Positions 25,933-34,996 of a DNA stretch of 36,372 bases are shown piece after piece (position 1 is the stretch's first letter; each line of letters begins with the position of its first letter). The notes under the pieces are model-generated. The model worked only from the letters and a program-made list of their open reading frames with translations, had not been told where the DNA came from and did not search any database. The stretch comes from Bryobacteraceae bacterium CoA2 C42 (GTDB lineage Bacteria; Acidobacteriota; Terriglobia; Bryobacterales; Bryobacteraceae): positions 1 through 36,372 of the forward strand of contig JAINDL010000131.1 in NCBI GenBank assembly GCA_019931245.1. Reading direction: 5' to 3'. The position numbers and the translations under genes were made by a program.

Positions 25933-28900
25933 TTAGAACAGCAACTTCAGGCCGAACTGGACGACGCGGGCTTCGACCGTGGTTCCGCGGATCTTGCCGA
26001 AGTTGGCAATCGCCGTCAGGTTCGAGGCGGGGTTGCCAAAGCTCGGGGTGTTGGGCATGTTGAAGGCCTCAGCCCGGAACTCGGCGCGGATGCGTTCGGT
26101 AATGGGCGTGGTCTTCAGCAGGCTGAGGTCGATGATCTTCTGTCCGGGTCCGAACAGCATGTTGCGGGCCGAGTCGCCGAAGGTGAAGGGCGCGGGAATG
26201 GCGAAGGCGGAGGGGTTGATGTAGCCTTCGATGTCCTGGGTGGCCGGGTAGACGTTGGAGCTGACGACGTTGACGCGGCTGGCGTACCAACCGGCCTGGT
26301 TCGGGCTGAAGGCCACGCTGAAGGGGGTGCCGCTGCGGAACTGCAGGATGGAGGCTACAGTCCAGCCGCCGATGACTTTGCCGGCCACGCCGCCGACGTT
26401 GGCGAACTTCTTGCCGGGGCCGAACGGGAGGTCGTAGGTCAGCGAGGTGTAGGCGACGTGTTTGCGGATGGAATCGCCGTTGGCGCGGTCGGCGGCGGCA
26501 TAGTAGGGGTTCTGCGGACCGCCGACGATGGGCACGTTATCGAGCGTGCTGGTCCAGGTGTAGTTGGACTGGAAGTAGAAGCCGCCGCTGAAGCGCCGGG
26601 TCACTTCGAGTTGGCCCTGGTGGGTGATGGAGTTGCCGTTGGTATCGAGCGTGGCGATGCTGGCAAAGGGCTGGAAGGGCCGGCGGGACTGGATGGTGCC
26701 GGGGGCCTGGGTGAGGGGCAGGTTGCGCTCGTAGTTGTACCAGGGCACGCGCGTTCCTTTGTTGCCGAGGTAGGTGACGCGGAGGCCGAACTGCGCGCCG
26801 AGGTCGCGTTCGACGGTGAGGTTCCACTGGGTCGACTGCGTGTTGCGGATGTTGCGGTTGATGGCGGTCAGGTTCGGGTTGGCCGAGATGGCGCCGAGGC
26901 CGGGGAAGGGGGTGGCCAGGGTGAGGGTAGGGGCGGTGGCGCCGCTTTCAAAGGTCTCGGTGAGTTGGAAGGGGGCGTTGGCGTTGGAGATCTGCCGGAT
27001 GCCGATGTAGACCGGGATCACGTTGTAGTAGACGCCGAAGCCGCCGCGGAGGACGGTCTTGCTGTCGTTGAAGGGGCGGTAGGCGAAGCCGAGGCGCGGT
27101 CCGAAGTTGTTGTGGTCGGCCGTGATGACGTTGGAGCCCCAGCCGTTCTGTTCCGAGCCGACGTGGGGGTAGGCCTGGAGGAGGCGGGGCAGGGAGAGCG
27201 GCGCGAGCTTGCCGCCTTCGCTGCGGACAACGAAGGCGCCCTTCTCGAGATCGAAGTTGGCGAACGAGCCGTCGCGTTCCTGCGTCTGAGTCTGGAGCAT
27301 GTAGCGCATGCCGACGTTAATGGTGAGCTTGGAGTTCACCTGCCAGTCATCCTGGAAGTAGGCGCCGTAACGGCTGTAGTAGAGCAGGTTGACGAGGCTC
27401 GGGGTGCCGCGGGTGGCGGTGATGGGGTAGCCGAGCAGGAAGTCGGCGTAGGGGTCGTTCGAGTAGCGACCGTTGAAGGAGAAGCTGCCGAACTGGGCGG
27501 CGCCGGCGGCCGGGTTGGAGGCGATGCGGCTGAAGCCGATGTCGACACCGGTTTTGAAGGTGTGGCGGCCACGGGTGAACGAGAAGTTGTCGGTGATCTG
27601 CTGGGTGATCTGCGGGGCGCGTTCGGAGCCGCCGGAGTCGTTGATCTGGCCGTAGACGCCGTTAAAGGTGGCCGTGGGCAGGCCGCCGATGGGCAGCGGG
27701 CCGTAGAGCGTGGGGAAGAGCGAGGTGGGGTCGAATGTGGTGTTCTGTCCGACGCGGATGGAGCCGTGGCTGAAGTAGGCGTAGCGGAACTCGTTCTGCT
27801 TGGTGGCGCCGATGGTGCGGTTGTAGGTGAGCGAGGCGTTCTTGGTGATGTAGCCGCCGTCGGAGAAGTTGCCGTAGGCGTTGGGGCCGCCGTTCGAGAC
27901 GAAGTAGGGCGAGCCTTTCGAGTAGGCCATCACGACGTTGATGCGGTTCTGCTCATTGAAGTTGTGGTCGGCGCGGGCGGTGGAGCGGTTGACGTCGATG
28001 ACGTTGCCGACGTTGGCGACGTGGTTCAGGCCGGTGCCGGCGGCAGTGGTGCCGGGGGTGTTGGGCTGCGGCATGAAGGCGCCCCAGCGGGAGGCGCGGG
28101 AGTCGATGCGGTTGGTGGGAATCTGGTTGTTGGGGAAGGGTAGGTTGCTAAGCGGATCGCGGATATCGCGGACGCCGGCGAAGTTTCCAGCACGCATGGC
28201 GGGGGTGGCGTAGGCAAAGAACGAAGTGGTGGCCTGGCGCTGGCGGAGACCTTCGTAGGAGCCGAAGAAGAAGGTTTTGTTCCTGATCACCGGGCCGCCG
28301 GCGGTGACGCCGAATTCGTTGCGGTTGAAGGGCGGGCGCTGCTGGCGGTTGGCGTTGTTGAAGTACTGGTTGGCGGAGAACTCGCGGTTGCGGTTGAAGG
28401 CGAACAGGGAGCCGTGGAGGTCGTTGGTGCCGCCTTTCGTGATGATCGAGATGGCGGCGGAGCCTTCGTGCTCGGCCTTGGCGCTGTTGGTTTCGATCTT
28501 GAACTCTTGAATCGTGTCGATCGAAGGGGTGGTGGAGAGCTGCGTGCGGAAGGAGTAGGAGGCGCCGCCGTTGCCGGTATCGTTGATCGCTACGCCGTCA
28601 ATCGAGTAGAAGCTGCCGCCCCAGTGGAGGGAACCGGCGAGTTTGGGGTTGGAGGGGGAATCGGAGGTATTGCCGGCGGTGATGAGGATCAGCCGGTCGA
28701 GGGTGCGGCCGTTGAGCGGGAGGGTGACCACGGAGTGCGTATCGATGTTGTTGGCAATCGACGCGCTGTCGGTTTGGATGGTGGGAACGGAAGAGGTGAC
28801 GGTGACGCTCTGTTCGACGGCGCCAGGTTCGAGGCGGACATCGTTGCGGACAGTCTGGTTGAGCAGGAGACGGACTTCGTTGATATCGACCGAGCGGAAG

Positions 28901-29160
28901 CCTGTGTTCTCGACCCGGATCTTGTAGGTGGCGGCGGGAAGGTTGGGGATGGCGTATTCGCCGGTCGCGCCGGAGGAGGTCTCGAGGGTGGCTCCGTTAC
29001 CGAGGTTGGTCACCCGGACCTTAGCCCCGGCCACGGCGGCGCCGGAGGAGTCGGTGACGGTGCCTATGAAGGTACCCGTTGTGCTTTGGGCCATGGCGCT
29101 GGCCGCCAGGGCGAAACCGAGAACAAGACAGAAAAAAGATCGTTCGAAGGAAGTTTTCAT
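25933..29160 (-). CDS. Oar-like TonB-type outer-membrane receptor
   Basis: 1075 residues from the ATG at 29160; a TTG six codons upstream is possible but would extend the signal peptide needlessly. Residues 1-25 are a signal peptide (ending SAMAQ), about 28-108 a carboxypeptidase-regulatory-like domain (GTFIGTVTDSSGAAVAGAKV), then a plug-like region (LPLNGRTLDRLILI, SIDGVAINDTG, EFKIETNSAKAEHEGSAA) and a beta-barrel ending in FGLKLLF. Members of this acidobacterial group are presumed to import or bind large or scarce organic compounds at the outer membrane; I see no clear TonB box. It is the first gene of a compact operon with PSD, DUF1501 and GlcD-type genes, which suggests that the PSD pair acts on what this receptor handles. 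Unlike its relative at 4756-8457, it is intact. Confidence 0.93.
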   Translation of the reverse strand: MKTSFERSFFCLVLGFALAASAMAQSTTGTFIGTVTDSSGAAVAGAKVRVTNLGNGATLETSSGATGEYAIPNLPAATYKIRVENTGFRSVDINEVRLLLNQTVRNDVRLEPGAVEQSVTVTSSVPTIQTDSASIANNIDTHSVVTLPLNGRTLDRLILITAGNTSDSPSNPKLAGSLHWGGSFYSIDGVAINDTGNGGASYSFRTQLSTTPSIDTIQEFKIETNSAKAEHEGSAAISIITKGGTNDLHGSLFAFNRNREFSANQYFNNANRQQRPPFNRNEFGVTAGGPVIRNKTFFFGSYEGLRQRQATTSFFAYATPAMRAGNFAGVRDIRDPLSNLPFPNNQIPTNRIDSRASRWGAFMPQPNTPGTTAAGTGLNHVANVGNVIDVNRSTARADHNFNEQNRINVVMAYSKGSPYFVSNGGPNAYGNFSDGGYITKNASLTYNRTIGATKQNEFRYAYFSHGSIRVGQNTTFDPTSLFPTLYGPLPIGGLPTATFNGVYGQINDSGGSERAPQITQQITDNFSFTRGRHTFKTGVDIGFSRIASNPAAGAAQFGSFSFNGRYSNDPYADFLLGYPITATRGTPSLVNLLYYSRYGAYFQDDWQVNSKLTINVGMRYMLQTQTQERDGSFANFDLEKGAFVVRSEGGKLAPLSLPRLLQAYPHVGSEQNGWGSNVITADHNNFGPRLGFAYRPFNDSKTVLRGGFGVYYNVIPVYIGIRQISNANAPFQLTETFESGATAPTLTLATPFPGLGAISANPNLTAINRNIRNTQSTQWNLTVERDLGAQFGLRVTYLGNKGTRVPWYNYERNLPLTQAPGTIQSRRPFQPFASIATLDTNGNSITHQGQLEVTRRFSGGFYFQSNYTWTSTLDNVPIVGGPQNPYYAAADRANGDSIRKHVAYTSLTYDLPFGPGKKFANVGGVAGKVIGGWTVASILQFRSGTPFSVAFSPNQAGWYASRVNVVSSNVYPATQDIEGYINPSAFAIPAPFTFGDSARNMLFGPGQKIIDLSLLKTTPITERIRAEFRAEAFNMPNTPSFGNPASNLTAIANFGKIRGTTVEARVVQFGLKLLF

Positions 29161-29320
29161 GGGGAGTAAAGATCGCAAGGGCCCGGGGAGCCAGTTTTTA
29201 GCTTACCCGGCCACACCTCTGATTGTAATGCCCCTGACACAGATCCCGTTCAGCCCGTTGGATGACGGCTACGGGGGGGCTATCCCGGCGGCCAACCTGG
29301 AATAAGCTAGAAGCAAAGGC
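29161..29320. promoter_or_regulatory. Divergent promoter region between the Oar operon and the tandem PSD/DUF1501 operon
   Basis: 160 bases separate the two divergent operons, so promoters for both must lie here or overlap the first codons. No strong -35/-10 pair or palindrome is evident by eye. AAGG at 29314-29317 may be the ribosome-binding site of the plus-strand gene. Confidence 0.4.
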
Positions 29321-31303
29321 ATGTCTGTACGCTACCCGTTCTTCCTCGTTGGTGCGATTACCCTGGCCGCCTGGGCCGCGGAGAGCTCCGGCGGCAAGTA
29401 CACCGCGGCGGAGCGCAATCACTGGGCATTCAAGCCGCGCACAACCCCCGCGGTTCCCACTTTTTCTTCGTCCGTCGATCAGAAATGGGCCGCCCATCCG
29501 ATTGACGCGTTTGTCTTGAAGAAGCTTCGCGACCAGGGCCTCTCCCCCGCCCCGCCCGCGTCGCGACTGGCGCTGATCCGGCGCGTCTCGGTGGACCTGA
29601 CCGGTCTGCCACCCACCCCGGAAGCCGTCAAGGCATTCCTGGCCGACCGATCGCCCCGTGCCTACGAAGCGCTCGTCGACCGTCTGCTCGCTTCGCCCGA
29701 GTACGCTGAGCGGCAGGCCCGCCACTGGCTGGACGTGGTCCGGTTTGCCGAAAGCGATGGGTTTGAATACGACACGCACCGCAGCGAGGCCTGGCAGTAC
29801 CGCGACTACATCATCCGTTCGCTGGCCGCCGACAAGCCCTACGACCAGTTCCTGACCGAACAGCTCGCCGGCGATGAGATCGACCCGTCCAATCGCGAGA
29901 TGCTCGTCGCGGCCAGCTTCAACCGGCTGGGACCGTTTCGCAAGAACGCGGGCAACCAGGACAAGGCCTACATCCGCAACGAGATTCTGACCGAGATGAC
30001 CAACGTGGTCGGCTCGGCGTTCCTGGGCGTCACCCTCGGCTGCGCCCGCTGCCACGACCATAAGTTCGATCCCATCCGGCACACCGACTACTACCGGATG
30101 CAGAGCTTCTTCGCCACGACCGAGCACCACGACATTCCGCTGTCGAACGAGGCCGAAAAGGCCGACTGGCAGAAACGGACCGACGACTTACGCAAAGAGC
30201 TTGGCGAACTGCGCAAGAAACTGAAGGCGGCGACGGGGCCGGAGAAGGCGCAGATTGAGCAGATTATTGGCGTCAAAGAGAAGCAGCTGCCGGAGCCGCT
30301 GCCGGAGTTGAAGACCGTCCGCAGCGACCCGAAGCTCTACTTCCCCGTGCACGTGCTCGAGCGCGGTTCGAGCGATATGCCGGCGGCGAAGATGGGCATG
30401 CGCCCGCTGGGTGTGTTGTTGGCCGACGATGCGGCCGAATGGGGCGAGGCGATCCCGCAGCCGCGGCGGAAGCTGGCGGCGTGGATTACCGACCCGCACA
30501 ACCCGCTGACGGCCCGCGTGCTGGTGAACCGGCTGTGGCAGGGGCACTTCGGCGCCGGCATCGTGGCCACGCCGAACGACTTCGGCCGGATGGGCGCCCG
30601 CCCCACGCACCCCGAACTGCTCGACTGGCTGGCCAACGAAGTGGTGGCCAACGGCTGGCGGCAGAAGCCGCTGCACCGGATGATGGTGCTGAGCAACACC
30701 TACCGGCAGGCGTCAATGGCGGTGCCGCCCGCGGCCGTAATGGAGAAAGACCCGCGCAACCGCTACCTGTGGAACTTCAGCCGCCGGCGGCTACAGGCCG
30801 AGGAGATGCGGGACGCCATGCTGCAGGCCGCGGGCCTGCTGAACCCGCAGCGCTTCGGGCCGAGCGTGATTCCGCCGATTGAGCCCGAGCTCGTCAACCT
30901 GCTCTACAAACCGGACCAGTGGGCGGTGACGCCGGACGCGGTGCAGCACAACCGCCGGAGCGTCTACCTGTTTCAGAAGCGGAACATGCGCATGCCCTTC
31001 ATGGAGGTTTTTGATTCGCCGGACACGCTGCTGAGCTGCGCGCGGCGCGAGAGCAGCACGCATGCCCCGCAGGCCCTTGAGCTGTTGAACGGCCCGGTGA
31101 CGCGGCAGGCCGCCGTGGCCCTGGCCGAGCGGCTGACCAAACTGCCGGCCAACCGGCGGATTGACGAAGCCTTCGCCCTGGTCTTCAACCGCCCGCCGGT
31201 AGCGCGCGAGCGCGCCGCTTCGCAGCGCTTCCTGGCCGCCAACCCGCTGCGCGAATTTACCCTGGCCCTGTTTGCCGCCAACGATTTTCTCTACCTGCCA
31301 TGA
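29321..31303 (+). CDS. PSD-type protein lacking the cytochrome domain (DUF1549, DUF1553)
   Basis: 660 residues with a signal peptide (about 1-20). Unlike the other complete PSD proteins here, it has no N-terminal PSCyt1 domain; the mature protein begins with ERNHWAFKP, the segment that normally follows that domain. DUF1549 (about 57-260) contains VDLTGLPPTP, WLDVVRFAESDGFEYD and the only haem-type motif, CARCHDHKFDP at 241. A charged helix (about 275-330) leads to DUF1553 (NPLTARVLVNRLWQGHFG, HRMMVLSNTYRQAS, the final LALFAANDFLYLP). The stop overlaps the DUF1501 start (ATGA). It is the first gene of a four-gene tandem operon. Function not established. Confidence 0.92.
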   Translation: MSVRYPFFLVGAITLAAWAAESSGGKYTAAERNHWAFKPRTTPAVPTFSSSVDQKWAAHPIDAFVLKKLRDQGLSPAPPASRLALIRRVSVDLTGLPPTPEAVKAFLADRSPRAYEALVDRLLASPEYAERQARHWLDVVRFAESDGFEYDTHRSEAWQYRDYIIRSLAADKPYDQFLTEQLAGDEIDPSNREMLVAASFNRLGPFRKNAGNQDKAYIRNEILTEMTNVVGSAFLGVTLGCARCHDHKFDPIRHTDYYRMQSFFATTEHHDIPLSNEAEKADWQKRTDDLRKELGELRKKLKAATGPEKAQIEQIIGVKEKQLPEPLPELKTVRSDPKLYFPVHVLERGSSDMPAAKMGMRPLGVLLADDAAEWGEAIPQPRRKLAAWITDPHNPLTARVLVNRLWQGHFGAGIVATPNDFGRMGARPTHPELLDWLANEVVANGWRQKPLHRMMVLSNTYRQASMAVPPAAVMEKDPRNRYLWNFSRRRLQAEEMRDAMLQAAGLLNPQRFGPSVIPPIEPELVNLLYKPDQWAVTPDAVQHNRRSVYLFQKRNMRMPFMEVFDSPDTLLSCARRESSTHAPQALELLNGPVTRQAAVALAERLTKLPANRRIDEAFALVFNRPPVARERAASQRFLAANPLREFTLALFAANDFLYLP

Positions 31304-32700
31304 GCCTCCACGCGAAACCAACCCGCAACCGACGGGAATTTCTCACCGACGCCTTCTGCGGCTTCGGCAGCCTCGCCTTCGGCGCCCTGCTGCAGGCAGA
31401 AGCGAAGAATCCGCTGGCGGCGAAGAAGCCCCCGCTGCCGGCCAAGGCCAAGTCGGTGATCTTTCTGTTCATGGCCGGGGGGCCGAGCCAGATGGAGACC
31501 TTCGACCCCAAGCCGCTGCTGAACAAGCTCGAAGGGCAGCCGCTGCCGGCCTCTTTCCGACCCGCCAAGCGGCAGTTCATCAACGGCACGCCGAAGCTGC
31601 TCGGCACCAGGCGCACGTTTAAGCAACATGGCAAGAGCGGCCTGTGGGTCTCGGATCTGCTGCCGCACACGGCCACCTGCGCCGACGACCTGGCCGTGAT
31701 CCGGTCGTGCACGGCCGATGCGTTTATCCATTCTTCCGCGCAGTATCAGCTGTTCACCGGCCGCATTCTGCCCGGCTTTCCGAGCATGGGCGCGTGGTCG
31801 GTGTACGGCCTCGGCAGCGAGAGCGAGTCGCTACCGGGTTATGTCGTGATGCCCGATCCTTACGGCACGATTGAGGCCGGCCAGCCGGTCTATTCGAACG
31901 CCTTTCTGCCGGCCGTCTACCAGCCCAACATCTTCCGCGGCGGCGCCAAGCCGGTGCTGAATCTCGAGATGCCGGAAGGGGTGACGCTCGCGCAGCGGCG
32001 GAATACGCTGAACTTCATCCGCGAGATTGACGAGGCGACGATGACGCCGGGTGACGATGAGTTCTCCGCGCGGCTGAGCACCTACGATCTGGCGTTCAAG
32101 ATGCAGACCGAGGCGCCGGCGGTGTTCGATATGCGGAACGAACCGGCGCACATCAACACGCTCTACGGCATCGGCAACCCGGTGACGGACGACTTTGGGC
32201 GGCGGTGCCTGATGGCGCGGCGGCTGGTGGAGAAGGGCGTTCGGTTTGTCACCGTCGTCTCGGGTGGTCCGGCGATTTCGCAGTGGGACGCGCACGACGA
32301 TATCGAAGAGAACCATCTGCGCATGGCGGCGCGTACCGATCAGCCGATTGCGGCGCTGCTCAAGGACTTGAAGCAGCGCGGATTGCTCGATTCGACGCTC
32401 GTCGTCTGGGGCGGCGAGTTCGGCCGGACGCCGGAGGCGCAGGGCGGCAAGGGACGCGACCACAACAACACGGGCTTTACGATGTGGATGGCCGGGGGCG
32501 GGGTGAAGGGCGGGGTCGTCGAAGGCTCGACCGACGAGGTGGGGCTGTACGCGGTCGAAAGGCCGCACCATCTGCGCAACATCCACACGACGATTCTGCA
32601 TCAGTTGGGGCTCGACCAGGATGCGCTCAACTATCTGCACCAGGGCCGCCGCGAGCGGCTGACGGAAATTCAGGGCGAGGTGATCCGGGGCATTGTCTAA
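31300..32700 (+). CDS. DUF1501 family exported protein
   Basis: 466 residues starting at the ATG that overlaps the preceding stop. The N-terminus (TRNRREFLTDAFCGFGSLAFG) has a good twin-arginine signal, NRREFL. Family blocks are FMAGGPSQMETFDPKP, ARRLVEKGVRFVTVV, WDAHDDIEENH, LKQRGLLDSTLVVWGGEFGRTP, GRDHNNTGFTMWMAGGGVKGG and HTTILHQLGL. All Asp/His candidates for metal binding are kept. It is partner to the PSD-type gene upstream and is followed, with an eight-base overlap, by a second PSD gene. It probably acts in the periplasm or at the cell surface; activity unknown. Confidence 0.92.
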   Translation: MSLHAKPTRNRREFLTDAFCGFGSLAFGALLQAEAKNPLAAKKPPLPAKAKSVIFLFMAGGPSQMETFDPKPLLNKLEGQPLPASFRPAKRQFINGTPKLLGTRRTFKQHGKSGLWVSDLLPHTATCADDLAVIRSCTADAFIHSSAQYQLFTGRILPGFPSMGAWSVYGLGSESESLPGYVVMPDPYGTIEAGQPVYSNAFLPAVYQPNIFRGGAKPVLNLEMPEGVTLAQRRNTLNFIREIDEATMTPGDDEFSARLSTYDLAFKMQTEAPAVFDMRNEPAHINTLYGIGNPVTDDFGRRCLMARRLVEKGVRFVTVVSGGPAISQWDAHDDIEENHLRMAARTDQPIAALLKDLKQRGLLDSTLVVWGGEFGRTPEAQGGKGRDHNNTGFTMWMAGGGVKGGVVEGSTDEVGLYAVERPHHLRNIHTTILHQLGLDQDALNYLHQGRRERLTEIQGEVIRGIV

Positions 32701-34996
32701 GCTAGCTTTCCTTTTCGTCGGTCTCGGAGTGGGCCTGTACGCGCAGAAGCCGGCGGCGCTCGCGCTGCTCGAGACCCGCTGCCTGAGCTGCCACAACGCG
32801 GCGGGCAAGCAGTCCGGCTTTGATCTGTCGAAGCGGGAGACGGCGCTGCGCGGGGGCGACCGGGGGCCGGGGTTCCTTCCGGGCCGCGCTAAGGAGAGCT
32901 ACCTCTATCAGGTGCTCGCGCACACGGCCAAGCCGGCCATGCCGAAGTTCGGGCCCAAGTTTACCGAGACCGAACTGGCGCTGGTGGCGGCATGGATTGA
33001 CGAGGGCGCGCCGTGGGAGACGGTGGTGAGCGCGGGGCCGAAGCGGTCGTCGCACTGGGCGTTTGAAAAGCCGGTGCGGCCGGCGGCGGGGAGCATCGAT
33101 ACCCTTTTTGCGAAACGAAGCCAAACTCCGGCGTCCCCGGAGGTGCTGCTGCGCCGCCTCTATCTCGACCTGGTGGGCATGCCCCCCACGCCCGAGGAGA
33201 TGGCCCGGCACGCCAAGCTCACCCACGAGCAGACCGTGGACGCGCTGCTGGCCGACCCGCGCTACGGCGAGCGCTGGGGGCGGCACTGGATGGACATCTG
33301 GCGCTACAGCGACTGGTACGGCTACCGGCGCGCCAACGAGGTCCGCAACAGCCACAAGCATATGTGGCGGTGGCGCGACTGGATTGTCGAATCGCTCAAC
33401 AGCGGCAAGCCGTACGACCGGATGATTTTGGAGATGCTCGCCGGGGACGAGATCGCCCCCGAAGACCCGGCCACGCTGCGGGCGACCGGATTCCTGGCCC
33501 GGAACTACTCGCGCTACGACCGGGACGGCTGGATGCAGGACGCCGTTGACCACACGATGCTCGGGTTTATGGGCGTGACGGTGAAGTGCGCGCGCTGCCA
33601 CGACCATAAGTACGACCCGATTGCGCAGGAGGAGTATTACCGGCTGCGGGCGGTGTTTGAGCCGTACGAGGTTCGCATGGACCGGGTGCCGGGGGAGACG
33701 GACGTTGAGAAGAACGCCCTGACGCGGATTTTTGACGCGGGGCTGGACCGGCCGACCTATCTGCTGGTCCGGGGCAATATCAAGTCGCCGGATAAGTCGC
33801 AGGTGCTGGGGCCGTCGACGCCGGCGGCGCTGGGGCCGGCGCTGGGCAAGATCGAACCCGTGGCGCTGCCGCTGGGAGCTTACTACCCGGACCATCGCGA
33901 GTTTGTCCACACCGAGTTGCTCGCGCAGGCGCGGGCCGCCATTGAGAAAGCCGCCGGCGACCCGCTGGCGCTGGCCGCGGCCAAGGCGGAGCTGCCGGCG
34001 CTTGAGGCCCGCATGGCGGCCGAACGCGCCAAATATGCCGTGCCCGCCGACCCGAAGTTTGAAGAGCTGGCGGCTAAGGCGCGGGAGCTCGAACGGCAGG
34101 CCGGCCTGCTGCGCGCCCACGAGAAACTGCAGCGGGCGCAGGCCGAGATGACGGCCGCGCTGGCCGGCGAGAAGCCGGATAGCAAGAAAGTGGCCGAGGC
34201 GCAGAAGAACCTCGCCGCCGCAACGGCCGCGCTGACGCAGCCGCCCACCGGCTACACACCCGTCGGCAAGGAGTACCCGACCAAGAGCACGGGCCGGCGG
34301 ACGGCGCTGGCGCGGTGGATCGGGTCGACCGACAACCCGCTGACGGCGCGCGTGGCGGTGAACCACATCTGGCTGCGGCACTTCGGCACGGCGCTGGTGC
34401 CGACGGTGTTCGACTTCGGCAAGAACGGGCAGCAGCCGGTGAATCAGCCGCTGCTCGATCTGCTGGCGACCGAGTTCATGCGCTCGGGCTGGAACATGAA
34501 GGCGCTTCATAAGATGATTCTGCTGAGCGAGGCCTACCGGGCCGTCCGGCCGGCGTCGCGGCGTCTTGAAGGCGAGGTGGTGCGCGACAGCATCCTGGCC
34601 GTGGCGGGGGAGCTCGACCGCACGATGGGCGGGCCCGACATCGACCCGGCCAAGGGCCTGGAGGTGCGGCGCCGGAGCCTTTATTTCAGCCATTCGCCGG
34701 ATGTGCAGATGCAGTTTCTGCAGGTGTTCGATGGCGCCAACCCGACCGAGTGCTACGAGCGGAACGAGAGCGTGGTGCCGCAGCAGGCGCTGGCGATGGC
34801 CAACAGTCAACTGAGCCAGGAGATGGCGGCCAAGCTGGCGCGGCGGCTGGAGGGCCCGGGCCTGGTGGACCGTGCGTTTCAGACGGTTTTGGGGCGGCTG
34901 CCATCGGATGCGGAGCGGGAGTTGGCGGCCGGCGCCACCCCGGTTGACCTGATCCACGCGTTGTTCAACCATAATGATTTCGTGACTACCCGATGA
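32693..34996 (+). CDS. PSD protein (PSCyt1, DUF1549, DUF1553) with a coiled-coil insert
   Basis: 767 residues starting at a TTG (32693) that overlaps the previous stop by eight bases; this start gives a proper signal peptide (MSKLAFLFVGLGVGLYAQ), and no ATG is available nearby. The cytochrome-like domain has CLSCH at 30-34 with likely distal Met83. DUF1549 covers about 134-330 (YLDLVGMPPTP, WMDIWRYSDWYGYRR) with CARCHDHKYDP at 299-309. An Ala/Glu/Lys-rich segment at about 405-520 looks like a coiled coil. DUF1553 follows (NPLTARVAVNHIWLRHFG to HALFNHNDF). It is coupled by ATGA to the next DUF1501 gene. Codons are strongly G-ending. Function unknown. Confidence 0.92.
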   Translation: MSKLAFLFVGLGVGLYAQKPAALALLETRCLSCHNAAGKQSGFDLSKRETALRGGDRGPGFLPGRAKESYLYQVLAHTAKPAMPKFGPKFTETELALVAAWIDEGAPWETVVSAGPKRSSHWAFEKPVRPAAGSIDTLFAKRSQTPASPEVLLRRLYLDLVGMPPTPEEMARHAKLTHEQTVDALLADPRYGERWGRHWMDIWRYSDWYGYRRANEVRNSHKHMWRWRDWIVESLNSGKPYDRMILEMLAGDEIAPEDPATLRATGFLARNYSRYDRDGWMQDAVDHTMLGFMGVTVKCARCHDHKYDPIAQEEYYRLRAVFEPYEVRMDRVPGETDVEKNALTRIFDAGLDRPTYLLVRGNIKSPDKSQVLGPSTPAALGPALGKIEPVALPLGAYYPDHREFVHTELLAQARAAIEKAAGDPLALAAAKAELPALEARMAAERAKYAVPADPKFEELAAKARELERQAGLLRAHEKLQRAQAEMTAALAGEKPDSKKVAEAQKNLAAATAALTQPPTGYTPVGKEYPTKSTGRRTALARWIGSTDNPLTARVAVNHIWLRHFGTALVPTVFDFGKNGQQPVNQPLLDLLATEFMRSGWNMKALHKMILLSEAYRAVRPASRRLEGEVVRDSILAVAGELDRTMGGPDIDPAKGLEVRRRSLYFSHSPDVQMQFLQVFDGANPTECYERNESVVPQQALAMANSQLSQEMAAKLARRLEGPGLVDRAFQTVLGRLPSDAERELAAGATPVDLIHALFNHNDFVTTR

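Noticed and set aside
25825-28143. A 772-codon open frame on the plus strand
   Set aside because: It is antisense to the intact Oar receptor, has low-complexity Gly/Val/Ala/Glu composition and no domain; it is a product of high GC with few stops.
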